Part shown: piece by piece, positions 27,861 through 38,288 of the stretch
Numbering within the stretch: the first letter of the stretch is position 1
Layout: every line of letters begins with the position of its first letter
Assembly: GCF_006716445.1 (NCBI RefSeq)
Contig: NZ_VFPA01000004.1
Span: forward strand, 1-64,000
Origin: Pseudonocardia kunmingensis
GTDB taxonomy: Bacteria > Actinomycetota > Actinomycetes > Mycobacteriales > Pseudonocardiaceae
Direction: 5' to 3'
DNA length: 64,000 nt
Program-made: the position numbers and the translations under genes
The notes under the pieces: model-generated
Told to the model about the DNA's origin: nothing
Databases searched by the model: none
Seen by the model: only the letters and a program-made list of their open reading frames with translations

Positions 27861-28475
27861 TCACTGCTCGGTGCCGCCGGTGGGGCCCTTCGCCCGGAGC
27901 TCGTCGACCCGGGCCATGGCCTCGCGCAGCTCGCCGAGCCACTCGTCGGCGTGCTGCCCGACCAGGCGGACGGCCCAGGCCAGCGCGTCGGAGCGGGAGC
28001 GGGCCACGCCGGAGTCGACCAGCGTGTCGAGCACGATGCGCTCGGGCTGGCGCAGCCGCGTCATCACCGGGACCGACGCCACCGTGAACAGCTCGACGGT
28101 GTCGCCGATGCGCGCGCCCCACGCCACCTTGCGCTGGTAGCGGTGCTCGGCCTGGCGCGCGATCTCGATCCGCTCCTCGCGCGTGCTCTCCCGGAACCGG
28201 GAGATGCGCCCGGCCACCGCGGCCGCGCGATCCGCGCGCCCGGCCTCCGTGTCCGCGAACTCACCCTCCACCGGTGGTAGCTCACCGACGATGAGGATCT
28301 CCTCGCGGTCGACGGTGACCTCCGGCGCGCTCGTGAACCACCCGTCGGGCAGCCGGCCCTGCAGCCATGCCGCGGCGTCGTCGGCCCCGGGCAGGTCGGC
28401 CTGCTGCCAACCGCCCCGGCCCGGTCCGCGTCCCCGGCCGCCCGGCCACCCGCGATGCATCCGTCCGGACATCAT
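27861..28475 (-). CDS. Uncharacterised protein with ribbon-helix-helix-like segment
   Basis: 204 residues, not assigned to a named family. The first 25 residues are Gly/Arg/Trp-rich (HRGWPGGRGRGPGRGGWQQ). The middle has PDGWFTSAPEVTVDREEILIVGELPPVEGEF, then helices rich in Arg/Glu (RISRFRESTREERIEIARQAEHRYQRKVAWGARIGD), and a C-terminal QPERIVLDTLVDSGVARSRSDALAWAVRLVG that resembles a ribbon-helix-helix DNA-binding unit. Start ATG 28475 is chosen for GGGAGGTG upstream; a -10-like TAATCT lies at 28504-28509 (minus). A DNA-binding role is plausible but not shown. Confidence 0.65.
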   Translation of the reverse strand: MMSGRMHRGWPGGRGRGPGRGGWQQADLPGADDAAAWLQGRLPDGWFTSAPEVTVDREEILIVGELPPVEGEFADTEAGRADRAAAVAGRISRFRESTREERIEIARQAEHRYQRKVAWGARIGDTVELFTVASVPVMTRLRQPERIVLDTLVDSGVARSRSDALAWAVRLVGQHADEWLGELREAMARVDELRAKGPTGGTEQ

Positions 28476-28556
28476 CCGCACCTCCCTGACGTTGATGCTT
28501 ACGAGATTACACCGCATACACCGCTACTGGCGTTCTCGCGGAGCGAACGGACGCCA

Positions 28557-28578
28557 CGACCCGACTCGCGTCGGGTCG
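28557..28578 (-). terminator. Hairpin with GNRA-type loop after yyaL
   Basis: Perfect 9-bp stem (CGACCCGAC with GTCGGGTCG) and a four-base loop that reads GCGA in minus-strand RNA, a stable GNRA tetraloop. It lies 22 bases past the yyaL stop. No U-run. Confidence 0.6.
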
Positions 28579-28600
28579 CGGGTCTCCGCAGGTCGGTGCG

Positions 28601-30619
<2,019 letters not shown>

Positions 30620-30631
30620 GCCGCCACCCTC

Positions 30632-30904
30632 TCAGTCCCGGCCGCCTCCGGCATCCGCGGCGTCGCCGCCCGCGCCGGGCTCGTCCGACCGCTCGAAGGA
30701 ACTCGGCAGCCTGCGGATCCGCTTGCTCATCGAGCGGATCAGCACGATCGTGGCCAGCGCCAGCATGATGATGACGACCAGCGCGACCGGCGAGGCCTTC
30801 CCGAACTCCTCGCCCTGCCCCGGCGGCGGCTCCGGGTTCTGGACGGGCACCGCCACGACGGTGTGCGCCACCGGCACCGGCGCGGGTACGACCAGCAGGT
30901 TCAC
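30632..30904 (-). CDS. Small single-pass membrane protein (Rv1083-like)
   Basis: 90 residues from GTG 30904. A Pro/Val-rich N-terminal part ([26 protein letters not shown]) leads to one membrane helix ([19 protein letters not shown]) and a basic then acidic/Gly-rich cytoplasmic tail. It lies between mca and yyaL on the same strand, 22 bases from mca and 12 from yyaL. Position matches the small membrane gene in the mycobacterial mca locus. Function unknown. Confidence 0.7.
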   Translation of the reverse strand: MNLLVVPAPVPVAHTVVAVPVQNPEPPPGQGEEFGKASPVALVVIIMLALATIVLIRSMSKRIRRLPSSFERSDEPGAGGDAADAGGGRD

Positions 30905-30926
30905 GCCGGAAACGGTACGCGCCCGC

Positions 30927-31841
30927 TCAGACGGCCGGCCGGACGGCCACGTGCGCGCCGATGCCGGCGAACAGGTCGTCCTCGGGGGTCGGGGAGTCGA
31001 CGAGGCTGCGCACGAGCTCGTAGTCCTCCGTGGGCCAGATCTCACGCTGGATCTCCAGCGGCACGAAGAACCAGCGGCTCGTGGGGTCGATCTGCGTCTC
31101 GTGGGCCAGCAGGGCTCGGTCACGCGTCTCGAACCAGTCGGCGCACTGCACGCGGGTGGTGACGCGCTCGCCCGGGTCGCGGCGATCGGCGGGCCAGTTC
31201 TGCAGCCACTCGGCGTAGGGCGACTCCAGCCCGCGGGCCAGCAGCGCCTCGTGGAACGCCTCCATACGGCGCTTGGAGAAGCCGTGCGAGTAGTAGAGCT
31301 TCAGCGGCTGCCACGGGTCACCGACGCCCGGGAAGCGGTCCGGGTCGCCCGCGGCGTCGAACGCCGCCATCGAGATCTCGTGGCAGCGGATGTGGTCGGG
31401 GTGCGGGTAGCCCCCGTTCTCGTCGTAGGTGACGACGACGTGCGGGCGGAACTCGCGCATCAGCGCCACCAGCGGCTCGGTGGCGACCTCGAGGTCCAGG
31501 ACCGCGAAGCACCCCTCGGGCAGCGGGGGCTTCGGGTCGCCCTCGGGGAGCCCGGAGTCGACGAAGCCCAGCCACCGGTGCTCCACACCGAGGATCTCCG
31601 CCGCGCGGGCCATCTCGGCGCGCCGGACGGCGGTCATGTTCTCCAGCACCTCGGGGCGGTCCATCGCCGGGTTGAGGATGCTGCCTGCCTCCCCGCCGGT
31701 GCACGTCACGACCATGACCTCGTGGCCCTCGGCGACGTAGCGCGCCGTAGTGGCCGCGCCCTTGCTGGACTCGTCGTCGGGGTGCGCGTGCACCGTCATG
31801 AGCCGCAGCGGGCCGGCGCTGTTCGGATCGATCGAGGACAT
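30927..31841 (-). CDS. mca: Mycothiol S-conjugate amidase
   Basis: 304-residue zinc amidase that cleaves mycothiol conjugates of electrophiles, releasing a mercapturic acid for export and recycling GlcN-Ins. Metal/active-site motifs: AHPDDE (19-24) and HPDH (147-150) in [17 protein letters not shown]. The extended C-terminal part distinguishes Mca from the deacetylase MshB. ATG 31841 fits the conserved N-terminus; GGAAGGA occurs about 16 bases upstream. First gene of the mca - small membrane protein - yyaL operon. Shows that the organism uses mycothiol. Confidence 0.95.
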   Translation of the reverse strand: MSSIDPNSAGPLRLMTVHAHPDDESSKGAATTARYVAEGHEVMVVTCTGGEAGSILNPAMDRPEVLENMTAVRRAEMARAAEILGVEHRWLGFVDSGLPEGDPKPPLPEGCFAVLDLEVATEPLVALMREFRPHVVVTYDENGGYPHPDHIRCHEISMAAFDAAGDPDRFPGVGDPWQPLKLYYSHGFSKRRMEAFHEALLARGLESPYAEWLQNWPADRRDPGERVTTRVQCADWFETRDRALLAHETQIDPTSRWFFVPLEIQREIWPTEDYELVRSLVDSPTPEDDLFAGIGAHVAVRPAV

Positions 31842-32369
31842 GGGTTCGGCCGCGGTCCTTCCAGGAGGGCCCCGCACGGGGCAGGTGTGGCGTGGGCGTG
31901 CCGTGCTCTGCCGATCGTGGCAGAACGGCCCGACAGTCCCTGCAACGCTCCGCGGGGCCGTCAGCTTCCCGTGCGGCTCGTCACCCTGCGCGACCGGCGA
32001 GCGGCCCGGCCCGGGTGTCCCGGCCCGAGCGGCGCAACGTGCGGGCGCGCCGGCCCGCACCGCTACGGCGAGCCGCGCACGCAACGCCCGAACGGGGTAG
32101 CACGGTGCCCGCACACGTGCGGATGCAGCCCACTGACCAGCACGGATGATACGACGGGGAACTTCTCCTCGCGGTCAGCCGTTCGTCGAAAGGCTGCAAC
32201 GAGTGGCAGGTCCCGTGTTAATGTGGAAGCGCACACGGCCCGCAGGCGGGTCGTGTTTTTCCTTACTCGGGGCTTTGCCGCCCTCGGGAGCGGGCCGCCC
32301 CACGTGGGTGGTCGCAGCCGCGGGCGATGTGGTCCGTGGCTGCATGGACCTGGACAGGCTGGAGGAGTG
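31842..32369. other. Divergent mca/greA intergenic region
   Basis: 528 bases without a supported gene. The mca half (to about 32150) is GC-rich and featureless apart from GGAAGGA near mca. The greA half holds a -10-like TAATGT (32219-32224) and an intrinsic-terminator-type hairpin with T-run (32233-32260), so it probably acts as a greA leader. The Rv1081c-type membrane gene found here in mycobacteria is absent. Confidence 0.6.
32233..32260 (+). terminator. Attenuator-like hairpin with T-run upstream of greA
   Basis: ACACGGCCC pairs with GGGTCGTGT (one G-U) and is followed at once by five T residues (32256-32260). It begins about 9 bases after the candidate -10 box and ends 110 bases before greA. 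This is one of the few hairpin plus T-run structures in the window; its position in a leader suggests attenuation or a short RNA. Confidence 0.6.
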
Positions 32370-32864
32370 ATGACCGTGACGGACACGCAGGCGACCTGGC
32401 TCACGCAGGATGCCTACGACCGGCTCAAGCACGAACTCGACGAGCTGATCGCGAACCGCCCCGTCATCGCTGCAGAGATCAACGCCCGCCGCGAGGAGGG
32501 CGACCTCAAGGAGAACGGCGGCTACCACGCCGCGCGCGAGGAGCAGGGCCAGCAGGAGGCCCGCATCCGGCAGCTGCAGGAGCTGCTGCGCACCGCCAAG
32601 GTCGGCGAGACGCCCACCGACTCCGACACCGCCGCGCCCGGCATGGTGCTGAAGCTGCGCTACGACGGCGACGACGAGACGGAGACGGTGCTGCTGGGCT
32701 CCCGCGAGGAGGGCAGCCGGGCCGACCTGGAGGTCGTCTCGCCCAACAGCCCGCTCGGGGCCGCACTGCTCGGTGCGCGCGCCGGCGACACCCGCGAGTA
32801 CGCGCTGCCCGACGGCGGCAGCATGAAGGTCACCCTCGTCTCCGCGGAGCCGTTCCGCGCCTGA
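32370..32864 (+). CDS. greA: Transcription elongation factor GreA
   Basis: 164-residue factor that rescues backtracked RNA polymerase by stimulating transcript cleavage. The N-terminal coiled coil has the acidic tip motif [17 protein letters not shown]; the C-terminal FKBP-like domain includes [33 protein letters not shown] lies 3-9 bases before the ATG. The leader contains a terminator-like hairpin (32233-32260), so expression may be attenuated. Confidence 0.96.
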   Translation: MTVTDTQATWLTQDAYDRLKHELDELIANRPVIAAEINARREEGDLKENGGYHAAREEQGQQEARIRQLQELLRTAKVGETPTDSDTAAPGMVLKLRYDGDDETETVLLGSREEGSRADLEVVSPNSPLGAALLGARAGDTREYALPDGGSMKVTLVSAEPFRA

Positions 32865-32873
32865 GCCGGGCGC

Positions 32874-34112
32874 TCACCGCTGCACGCCGGCCACCACGTG
32901 GCCGGCGCTGCGCAACGCGTCCACCAGCTCGGTGCAGTGCTCGGGGCCGCGGGTCTCCATCGTCAGCGCCACCTCCACGTCGCCGAGCGGGAGGCTGCCG
33001 GCGATGCGCGAGTGGGCCACGTCCAGGACGTTGGCCCCCAGCGAGCCGACGAGGGCGAGCAGCTCGGCCAGCGCGCCTGGCCGGTCGCCCACCCGCACCT
33101 GCAGCGACAGGTAACGGGCGGCGGCGGCCATGCCGTGCTGGATGACGTGCAGCAGCACCAGCGGGTCGACGTTGCCGCCCGACAGCACCGCCACGGCGGG
33201 CGTCGCGAACCGGGCCGGGTGTTCCAGCAGGGCGGCCACGGCCGCGGCCCCCGCGGGCTCGACCAGCATCTTGGCCCGTTCGAGGCAGTGCAGCAGGGCG
33301 CGCGACAACGCGTCCTCGTCCACCGTGAGGATCTCGTCGACGAGCGCGGCCACCTGGGGGAACGTGACGTCGCCGGGGCGACCGACCGCGATGCCGTCGG
33401 CGATCGTGCGCATCGTGGGCAGCGCCCGGGGTGCGCCCGCGTCGAGCGACGGGGGCCACGCGGCGGCGCCCTCGGCCTGCACACCCACGACCGCGACGTC
33501 CGGGCGCTGCGCCTTGACGGCCGCGGCGATCCCGCCCAGCAGGCCACCGCCGCCGGTGCACACGAGCACGGTGCGGACGTCGGGCACCTGCTCGAGCACC
33601 TCGAGCCCCACCGTGCCCTGGCCGGCGATCACGTCCGGGTGGTCGAAGGGGTGCACGAACACGGCACCGGTGCGCTCGGCGAACTCGGTGGCGGCCGCGA
33701 TGCTGCCGTCGATCGTCTCGCCCACGAGGTGCACCTGCGCGCCGTAGCCCCGGGTGGCGCCGACCTTCGGGATGGCCGCCCGCTCGGGCATGAAGACGGT
33801 GGCGGAGATCCCGAGCATCTGCGCGGCGAGAGCCACGCCCTGGGCGTGGTTGCCGGCGCTGGCGGCCACCACCCCGCCCGCCCGCTGCGTGGCGTCGAGC
33901 CGCGCGAGCCGGGTGTAGGCACCGCGGATCTTGAACGAGCCGGTGCGCTGCAGGTTCTCGCACTTGAGCCACACCGGCCCCCCGCACAGCTCGGACAGCG
34001 CGCGGGAGCCGGCCATCGGCGTCGTGGACACCACACCGGAGAGCAGTTCACGTGCCGCGCGGACGTCGTCGAGGCCGACCGGGGGCACCGTGGTGGGTTC
34101 GACCACGCTCAT
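32874..34112 (-). CDS. ilvA: Threonine ammonia-lyase (threonine dehydratase)
   Basis: 412-residue PLP enzyme converting threonine to 2-oxobutanoate, the first step to isoleucine. PLP lysine K61 in GSFKIRGAY, phosphate loop TGGGGLLGG, and SAGNHAQGVALAA are present. The last 80 residues form one ACT domain (YLSLQVRVGDRPGALAELLALVGSLGANVLD), the single-ACT arrangement seen in short bacterial threonine dehydratases rather than the two-domain biosynthetic form. Convergent with greA, 9 bases apart. Possible leaderless or weakly initiated start; ATG 34112 chosen from alignment of the N-terminus. Confidence 0.93.
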   Translation of the reverse strand: MSVVEPTTVPPVGLDDVRAARELLSGVVSTTPMAGSRALSELCGGPVWLKCENLQRTGSFKIRGAYTRLARLDATQRAGGVVAASAGNHAQGVALAAQMLGISATVFMPERAAIPKVGATRGYGAQVHLVGETIDGSIAAATEFAERTGAVFVHPFDHPDVIAGQGTVGLEVLEQVPDVRTVLVCTGGGGLLGGIAAAVKAQRPDVAVVGVQAEGAAAWPPSLDAGAPRALPTMRTIADGIAVGRPGDVTFPQVAALVDEILTVDEDALSRALLHCLERAKMLVEPAGAAAVAALLEHPARFATPAVAVLSGGNVDPLVLLHVIQHGMAAAARYLSLQVRVGDRPGALAELLALVGSLGANVLDVAHSRIAGSLPLGDVEVALTMETRGPEHCTELVDALRSAGHVVAGVQR

Positions 34113-34232
34113 GCGGGCATCCTCGCACCGACGGCGGCCGGGACCGCCGTCGCGGCGCCGCCACGAGCCGCCCGGTAACCTCGGGGGGCAGCAAGGTGGT
34201 GCGCGTCGGGCCACCGCTTCGGGGGAGGTCGG

Positions 34233-34460
34233 ATGACACGGCTGCGGACCATGGCTCCGCTGCTCGTGGCCGCGGTTCTCACCGCGATCGCGGTGGGCAC
34301 GGTGCAGAGCGCGGGTTGTGACGACCCGGGCCACTACGAGCTGGTGGCGGGCGACTACCAGCTCGTGGGCGGGTGCATCGCGCCCGGCGACATCGTCGTG
34401 CCCGACCCGGCCCCGGCGCCCGCCCGGCCCGCCGAGGAGGCCGCGCCGGCGAAGGGCTAG
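34233..34460 (+). CDS. Small exported protein of unknown function
   Basis: 75 residues with a signal sequence (TRLRTMAPLLVAAVLTAIAVGTVQSA) and a short mature part with two Cys (GCDDPGHYELVAGDYQLVGGC) that could form a disulphide, ending in a Pro/Ala tail. The first Cys directly after the signal gives a possible but non-canonical lipobox (QSAGC). GGGGGAGG just upstream supports the ATG. No family recognised. Confidence 0.6.
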   Translation: MTRLRTMAPLLVAAVLTAIAVGTVQSAGCDDPGHYELVAGDYQLVGGCIAPGDIVVPDPAPAPARPAEEAAPAKG

Positions 34461-34494
34461 CCGACCTCGCCCCTCGCCGGATCGCGAGATCAAT

Positions 34495-34524
34495 TCTGTT
34501 GTCACGCAGTGCTGTCACAACAGA
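34495..34524. promoter_or_regulatory. Inverted repeat before the DGPF/ECF42 operon
   Basis: TCTGTTGT (34495-34502) and ACAACAGA (34517-34524) are perfect complements around a 14-base centre and also contain the direct repeat TGTCAC. TCGCGA lies near each flank. It is 66 bases before the DGPF gene start and could be an operator, or a terminator for the small exported protein gene. Confidence 0.45.
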
Positions 34525-34590
34525 TTCGCGAATCCTGGACGAGAGCGGATCGCGGCTGTCCTGACAGCGCCCTCGGGCAGAATCGGCCGC

Positions 34591-34926
34591 ATGAAATACG
34601 TGCTGCTGATCTGCGACGACGAGACCGATCCGCCGACCAACGAGGAGCTGGCCGCCGATCCGGTGCACCAGGCCTGGGAGGCGGACCTGGAGCGGCGCGG
34701 CGCGGAGCTGGCCGGTGAGCGGTTGCGGCCGGTGGTGGACGCGACCAGCGTCCGGGTCCGCGACGGCGAGACGCTGGTGTCGGACGGGCCGTTCGCCGAG
34801 ACCAAGGACTTCGTGGGCGGGGTCGTGATCGTGGAGTGCGCGGATCTGGACGAGGCGATCGAGATCGCCGCAGGCCATCCGTACGCGCGCCGGGGCGGTG
34901 TCGAGATCCGCCCGGTCTGGGAATGA
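34591..34926 (+). CDS. YCII-related DGPF-domain protein
   Basis: 111-residue YCII/DGPF protein (KYVLLICDDE at the start, SDGPFAETKDFVGGVVIVECADLDEAIEIAAGHP in the second half). The DGPF motif defines the family. These proteins are the standard partners of ECF42 sigma factors; here the stop overlaps the sigma gene start by four bases. Its molecular job, perhaps sensing or an enzyme on small molecules, is not established. A 30-base inverted repeat lies upstream. Confidence 0.9.
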   Translation: MKYVLLICDDETDPPTNEELAADPVHQAWEADLERRGAELAGERLRPVVDATSVRVRDGETLVSDGPFAETKDFVGGVVIVECADLDEAIEIAAGHPYARRGGVEIRPVWE

Positions 34927-36152
34927 CCGCACCGGACGACGTCCGGACGGCCGTCGACGCCGCCTACCGCGACGAGTGGGGGCAGGTGGTCGCGACCCTG
35001 ATCGGGCTCACGGGCGACTGGGACCTGGCCGAGGACTGCGCGCAGGACGCGTTCGCCGCCGCGCTGGCGACGTGGCCGCGCGACGGGGTCCCGCACCGCC
35101 CGGGAGCCTGGCTCACCACCACGGCCCGCAACCGGGTGACCGACCGGCTGCGCCGTGACACCGCCGGTGCGGCCAAGCTCCGTCAGCTCGCCGTGCTGGC
35201 CGGGGCGCCGGACGAGCCGCCGGTGGAGGAGATCCCGGACGAGCGGCTGCGGCTGATCTTCACCTGCTGCCATCCGGCGCTGCCGTTCCCGGCCCGGGTC
35301 GCGCTCACCCTGCGCACGCTGGCCGGTCTCACCACCGCCGAGATCGCCCGCGCGTTCCTGACCGCCGAGCCCGCGATGGCGAAACGCCTGGTCCGCGCCA
35401 AGCGCAAGATCCAGGAGGCCGGGATCCCGTACCGGGTCCCACCCGCCGAGCTCCTGCCACAGCGGCTCGCCGCCGTGCTCGCGGTGCTGTACCTGATCTT
35501 CAACGAGGGCTACAACGAGGGGCCGGGCGAGGAGGACGTACGCCGGGCACTGACCGCCGAGGCCATCCGCCTGACCCGGATCCTGGTCCGGCTGATGCCC
35601 GGTGAACCCGAACCGCGCGGGCTGCTCGCGCTGATGCTGCTGCACGAGGCCCGCCGGACGACCCGCACCGAGGAGGGTGTGCTGGTCACGCTGGAGCACC
35701 AGGACCGGTCCCGCTGGGACCGGGCGCTGATCGACGAGGGCGTGGAGACGCTCGATCAGGCGCTGGCGGTGCGGCGTACCGGGCCCTACCAGGTGCAGGC
35801 CGCGATCGCCGCGTGCCACGCGACCGCGCCCGATGCGTCGAGCACGGACTGGCCGCAGATCGCCGCCCTGTACACCGAACTGGCCCGCCTGGCGCCGTCC
35901 CCGGTCGTGGACCTCAACCGCGCGGTCGCGGTCGCGATGGCCGACGGCATCCCGGCCGGCCTGGCCCTCGTCGACGGGATCGCGGCGTCCGGCCGGCTCG
36001 ACGGGTACCACCTGCTGCCCGCCACCCGGGCCGACCTGCTCCGCCGGGCCGGCCGCATCGCCGAGGCCAAGGCCGCGTACGAGGAAGCCCGGGAGCTCGC
36101 GCCCACCGACACCGAGCGCAACTACCTGTCCGGCCGCCTCCGCGAGCTCTGA
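34923..36152 (+). CDS. ECF42-type RNA polymerase sigma factor with TPR-like C-terminus
   Basis: 409 residues. Sigma-2 region (EWGQVVATLIGLTGDWDLAEDCAQDAFAAALATWP) and sigma-4 region (RVALTLRTLAGLTTAEIARAFLTAEPAMAKRLVRAKRKIQ) are followed by a 220-residue helical extension with IFNEGYNEG and tetratricopeptide-like helices (YTELARLAPSPVVDLNRAVAVAMADG). This size and the DGPF partner mark the ECF42 group, where the extension rather than an anti-sigma factor is thought to control activity. ATG overlaps the DGPF gene. Downstream MFS and DUF899 genes could be targets. Confidence 0.92.
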   Translation: MTAPDDVRTAVDAAYRDEWGQVVATLIGLTGDWDLAEDCAQDAFAAALATWPRDGVPHRPGAWLTTTARNRVTDRLRRDTAGAAKLRQLAVLAGAPDEPPVEEIPDERLRLIFTCCHPALPFPARVALTLRTLAGLTTAEIARAFLTAEPAMAKRLVRAKRKIQEAGIPYRVPPAELLPQRLAAVLAVLYLIFNEGYNEGPGEEDVRRALTAEAIRLTRILVRLMPGEPEPRGLLALMLLHEARRTTRTEEGVLVTLEHQDRSRWDRALIDEGVETLDQALAVRRTGPYQVQAAIAACHATAPDASSTDWPQIAALYTELARLAPSPVVDLNRAVAVAMADGIPAGLALVDGIAASGRLDGYHLLPATRADLLRRAGRIAEAKAAYEEARELAPTDTERNYLSGRLREL

Positions 36153-36243
36153 CGGCTCTCGTCGAATTCTCCGCCCGGCCGATGTCCATCCCGGCCGGCC
36201 TCCTTCGTCGGTGGGCAAAGGCAGGCGGACAGGAGGAAGTCTC

Positions 36244-37485
36244 GTGAGTACTCAGCAACCGGCGGTGAGCCCCCGCGGCGCCGCCCGCGCCCTGACCATG
36301 CTCTTCCTGGGAGCGTTCGTCATGGGCAGTTCGGAGATGCTCGTCGTCGGGGTGCTGGACCTCGTCGCCGGGGACCTGGGGGTCTCCGTCTCCACGGCGG
36401 GCACGCTGGTGACCGGCTTCGCGTTGGGGCTGGCCATCGGCGGTCCGATCCTGACCGCACTGACGATCAGGCTGAACCGGCGCACGATCCTGTGCGGCAC
36501 GCTCGTGCTGGCCATCGCGTGCAACCTCGTCGTGGCGCTGAGCAGCAGCTACGACCTCACCCTCGTGGCACGGACCCTCACCGGTGCCTTCGCGGGGCTG
36601 TTCGACGCCGCGGCGTTCGCGGCGGGCATCGCCGTGGTCCCGCGGGAGCGGGCCGGCCGGGCCCTCGCCGTGGTCATCTCCGGCTTCGCCGTCTCCACCG
36701 CGGTCGGAGTGCCGCTGGGCACCCTGCTCGGCCACGCGGTCGGCTGGCGCGGCTCCTACACCGCGGTGGTCGTGCTCCTCGCGATCACGCTCATCGCCAC
36801 GGTGGCGCTGGTTCCGTCCGTGCCCGGCACCGGCGGCGGCGGCGTCGACGGCCAGGTCAGGTACGCCTTCGCCCCACGGGTGCTCGCCGTGCTCGCCCTG
36901 TGCGCGCTGGTGTTCGGGGCCGCCTTCGCGGCCATGACCTACATCGTGCCGTTCCTGCAGGAGGTCACCGGCATCTCCGGCGCGCTGATCAGCGTGTTCC
37001 TGCTCGCCTACGGCGTGGCCACCGCGGTGGGCTCGTTCGGCGGCGGCCGGTTCGCCGACCGGGACGCCGGGCGCACCCTCATCGTGGCGGCCGTCGGCGC
37101 CGCGGGATCCTTGGCCGCGCTCCACCTCTTCGGCACGAACCCGTTCCTCGTGGCGCTGCTGCTGCTGGCACTGGGCGCGTTCGTCATGGGCAGCGGCCCG
37201 TCGCTGCAGTACCGCGTCGTCGCCCTGGCCGGCCCCGGCGGCCAGCTGGCCCAGTCACTGCCTGCCTCCGCGATCAACGTGGGCATCGCCTTCGGCTCCT
37301 TCGCCGGTGGCGTCGCCGTCGGTAGCTTCACCGCCTCCGCCGCGATCCTCACCGGTCTCGTGATCGCCGTCGTCGCCGTTCCCGTCGCGTGGGCCACCAG
37401 TCGTCTCGAGCCGCCCGTGGTCGAGGGCTCCGCACCGCCCCCGAGCGGCGAGCCGGGAGTAGCACTGACCGGACCGAAGAAGTGA
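36244..37485 (+). CDS. MFS transporter, DHA1 (AraJ/CmlA-like)
   Basis: 413 residues with 12 predicted membrane helices. Motifs of sugar-efflux/chloramphenicol-type exporters: LGAFVMGSSEMLVVGVLDLVAGDLGVS in helix 1 and VPLGTLLGHAVGWRGSYTAVVVLL in helix 5 (motif C type). C-terminal tail is Pro/Gly-rich. GTG start with GAGGAAG upstream. It follows the ECF42 sigma gene by 91 bases on the same strand and precedes a DUF899 gene by 23 bases, so it may belong to the same regulon. Substrate unknown. Confidence 0.85.
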   Translation: MSTQQPAVSPRGAARALTMLFLGAFVMGSSEMLVVGVLDLVAGDLGVSVSTAGTLVTGFALGLAIGGPILTALTIRLNRRTILCGTLVLAIACNLVVALSSSYDLTLVARTLTGAFAGLFDAAAFAAGIAVVPRERAGRALAVVISGFAVSTAVGVPLGTLLGHAVGWRGSYTAVVVLLAITLIATVALVPSVPGTGGGGVDGQVRYAFAPRVLAVLALCALVFGAAFAAMTYIVPFLQEVTGISGALISVFLLAYGVATAVGSFGGGRFADRDAGRTLIVAAVGAAGSLAALHLFGTNPFLVALLLLALGAFVMGSGPSLQYRVVALAGPGGQLAQSLPASAINVGIAFGSFAGGVAVGSFTASAAILTGLVIAVVAVPVAWATSRLEPPVVEGSAPPPSGEPGVALTGPKK

Positions 37486-37508
37486 CGCACCGAAGAGAGG
37501 GATCCACC

Positions 37509-38255
37509 ATGTCCGACCCGGAGATCACGACGCGCGAGCAGTGGCTCGCGGCCCGGCACGCGCTGCTCGCGCAGGAGAAGGAGCTGACCCGCCACCGCGA
37601 CGAGGTCAACGCCGCCCGGCGCAGGCTGCCGATGGTGGAGATCACGAAGGCCTACACCTTCGACGGGCCGCACGGCAGCGCCGGGCTGCGGGACCTGTTC
37701 GAGGGGCGGGGCCAGCTGGTGATCTACCACCTCATGCTTGACCCCGGCGCGGGCGAGGCGTGTCCCGCCTGCTCGTTCTGGATCGACACCATCGGTGATC
37801 TCACCCATCTGCACGCGCGCGACACCTCGTTCGCAGCCGTCTCCCGTGCACCACTGGAGGAGATCGAACGCTACAAGCGGCGGATGGGCTGGACGATCCC
37901 CTGGTACTCGTCGCACGGCAGCGACTTCAACTACGACTTCCACGTCAGCTTCGACCCGGCGATCGTGCCGGTCGAGTACAACTACACCGGCTTCGCCGAG
38001 CTCGTGCGGAAGAACCCCGCGTGGGAGGGCTACACGGGCTCGGAGATGGGCGTGAGCGCGTTCCTCCGCCAGGGCGACCGCGTCTTCCACACCTACTCGT
38101 GCTTCGAGCGCGGGATCGACCACCTCAACGGCACCTACAACTGGCTCGACCTCACCGCCCGGGGACGACAGGAGGACTGGGAGCAACCGCCCGGCCGCGC
38201 GGACGGCCCGGCCATGAGCTGGCTGCGCCGCCACGACGAGTACGACCGCGGCTGA
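37509..38255 (+). CDS. DUF899 family thioredoxin-like protein
   Basis: 248 residues. Family landmarks: LTRHRDEVNAARRRLPMVEITKAYTFDGP at the N-terminus, then the thioredoxin-like core with GEACPACSFWIDTIGDL (a CPAC dithiol) and WTIPWYSSHGSDFNYDFHVSF, ending with TYNWLDLTARGRQED. DUF899 proteins are frequent near ECF sigma factors and stress genes; redox or peroxidase function is inferred. GAGAGGG precedes the ATG. Cotranscribed with the upstream exporter by spacing. Confidence 0.88.
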   Translation: MSDPEITTREQWLAARHALLAQEKELTRHRDEVNAARRRLPMVEITKAYTFDGPHGSAGLRDLFEGRGQLVIYHLMLDPGAGEACPACSFWIDTIGDLTHLHARDTSFAAVSRAPLEEIERYKRRMGWTIPWYSSHGSDFNYDFHVSFDPAIVPVEYNYTGFAELVRKNPAWEGYTGSEMGVSAFLRQGDRVFHTYSCFERGIDHLNGTYNWLDLTARGRQEDWEQPPGRADGPAMSWLRRHDEYDRG

Positions 38256-38288
38256 GAGCGCGGTCAGGATCGGCGAGACGCGGCCTGG

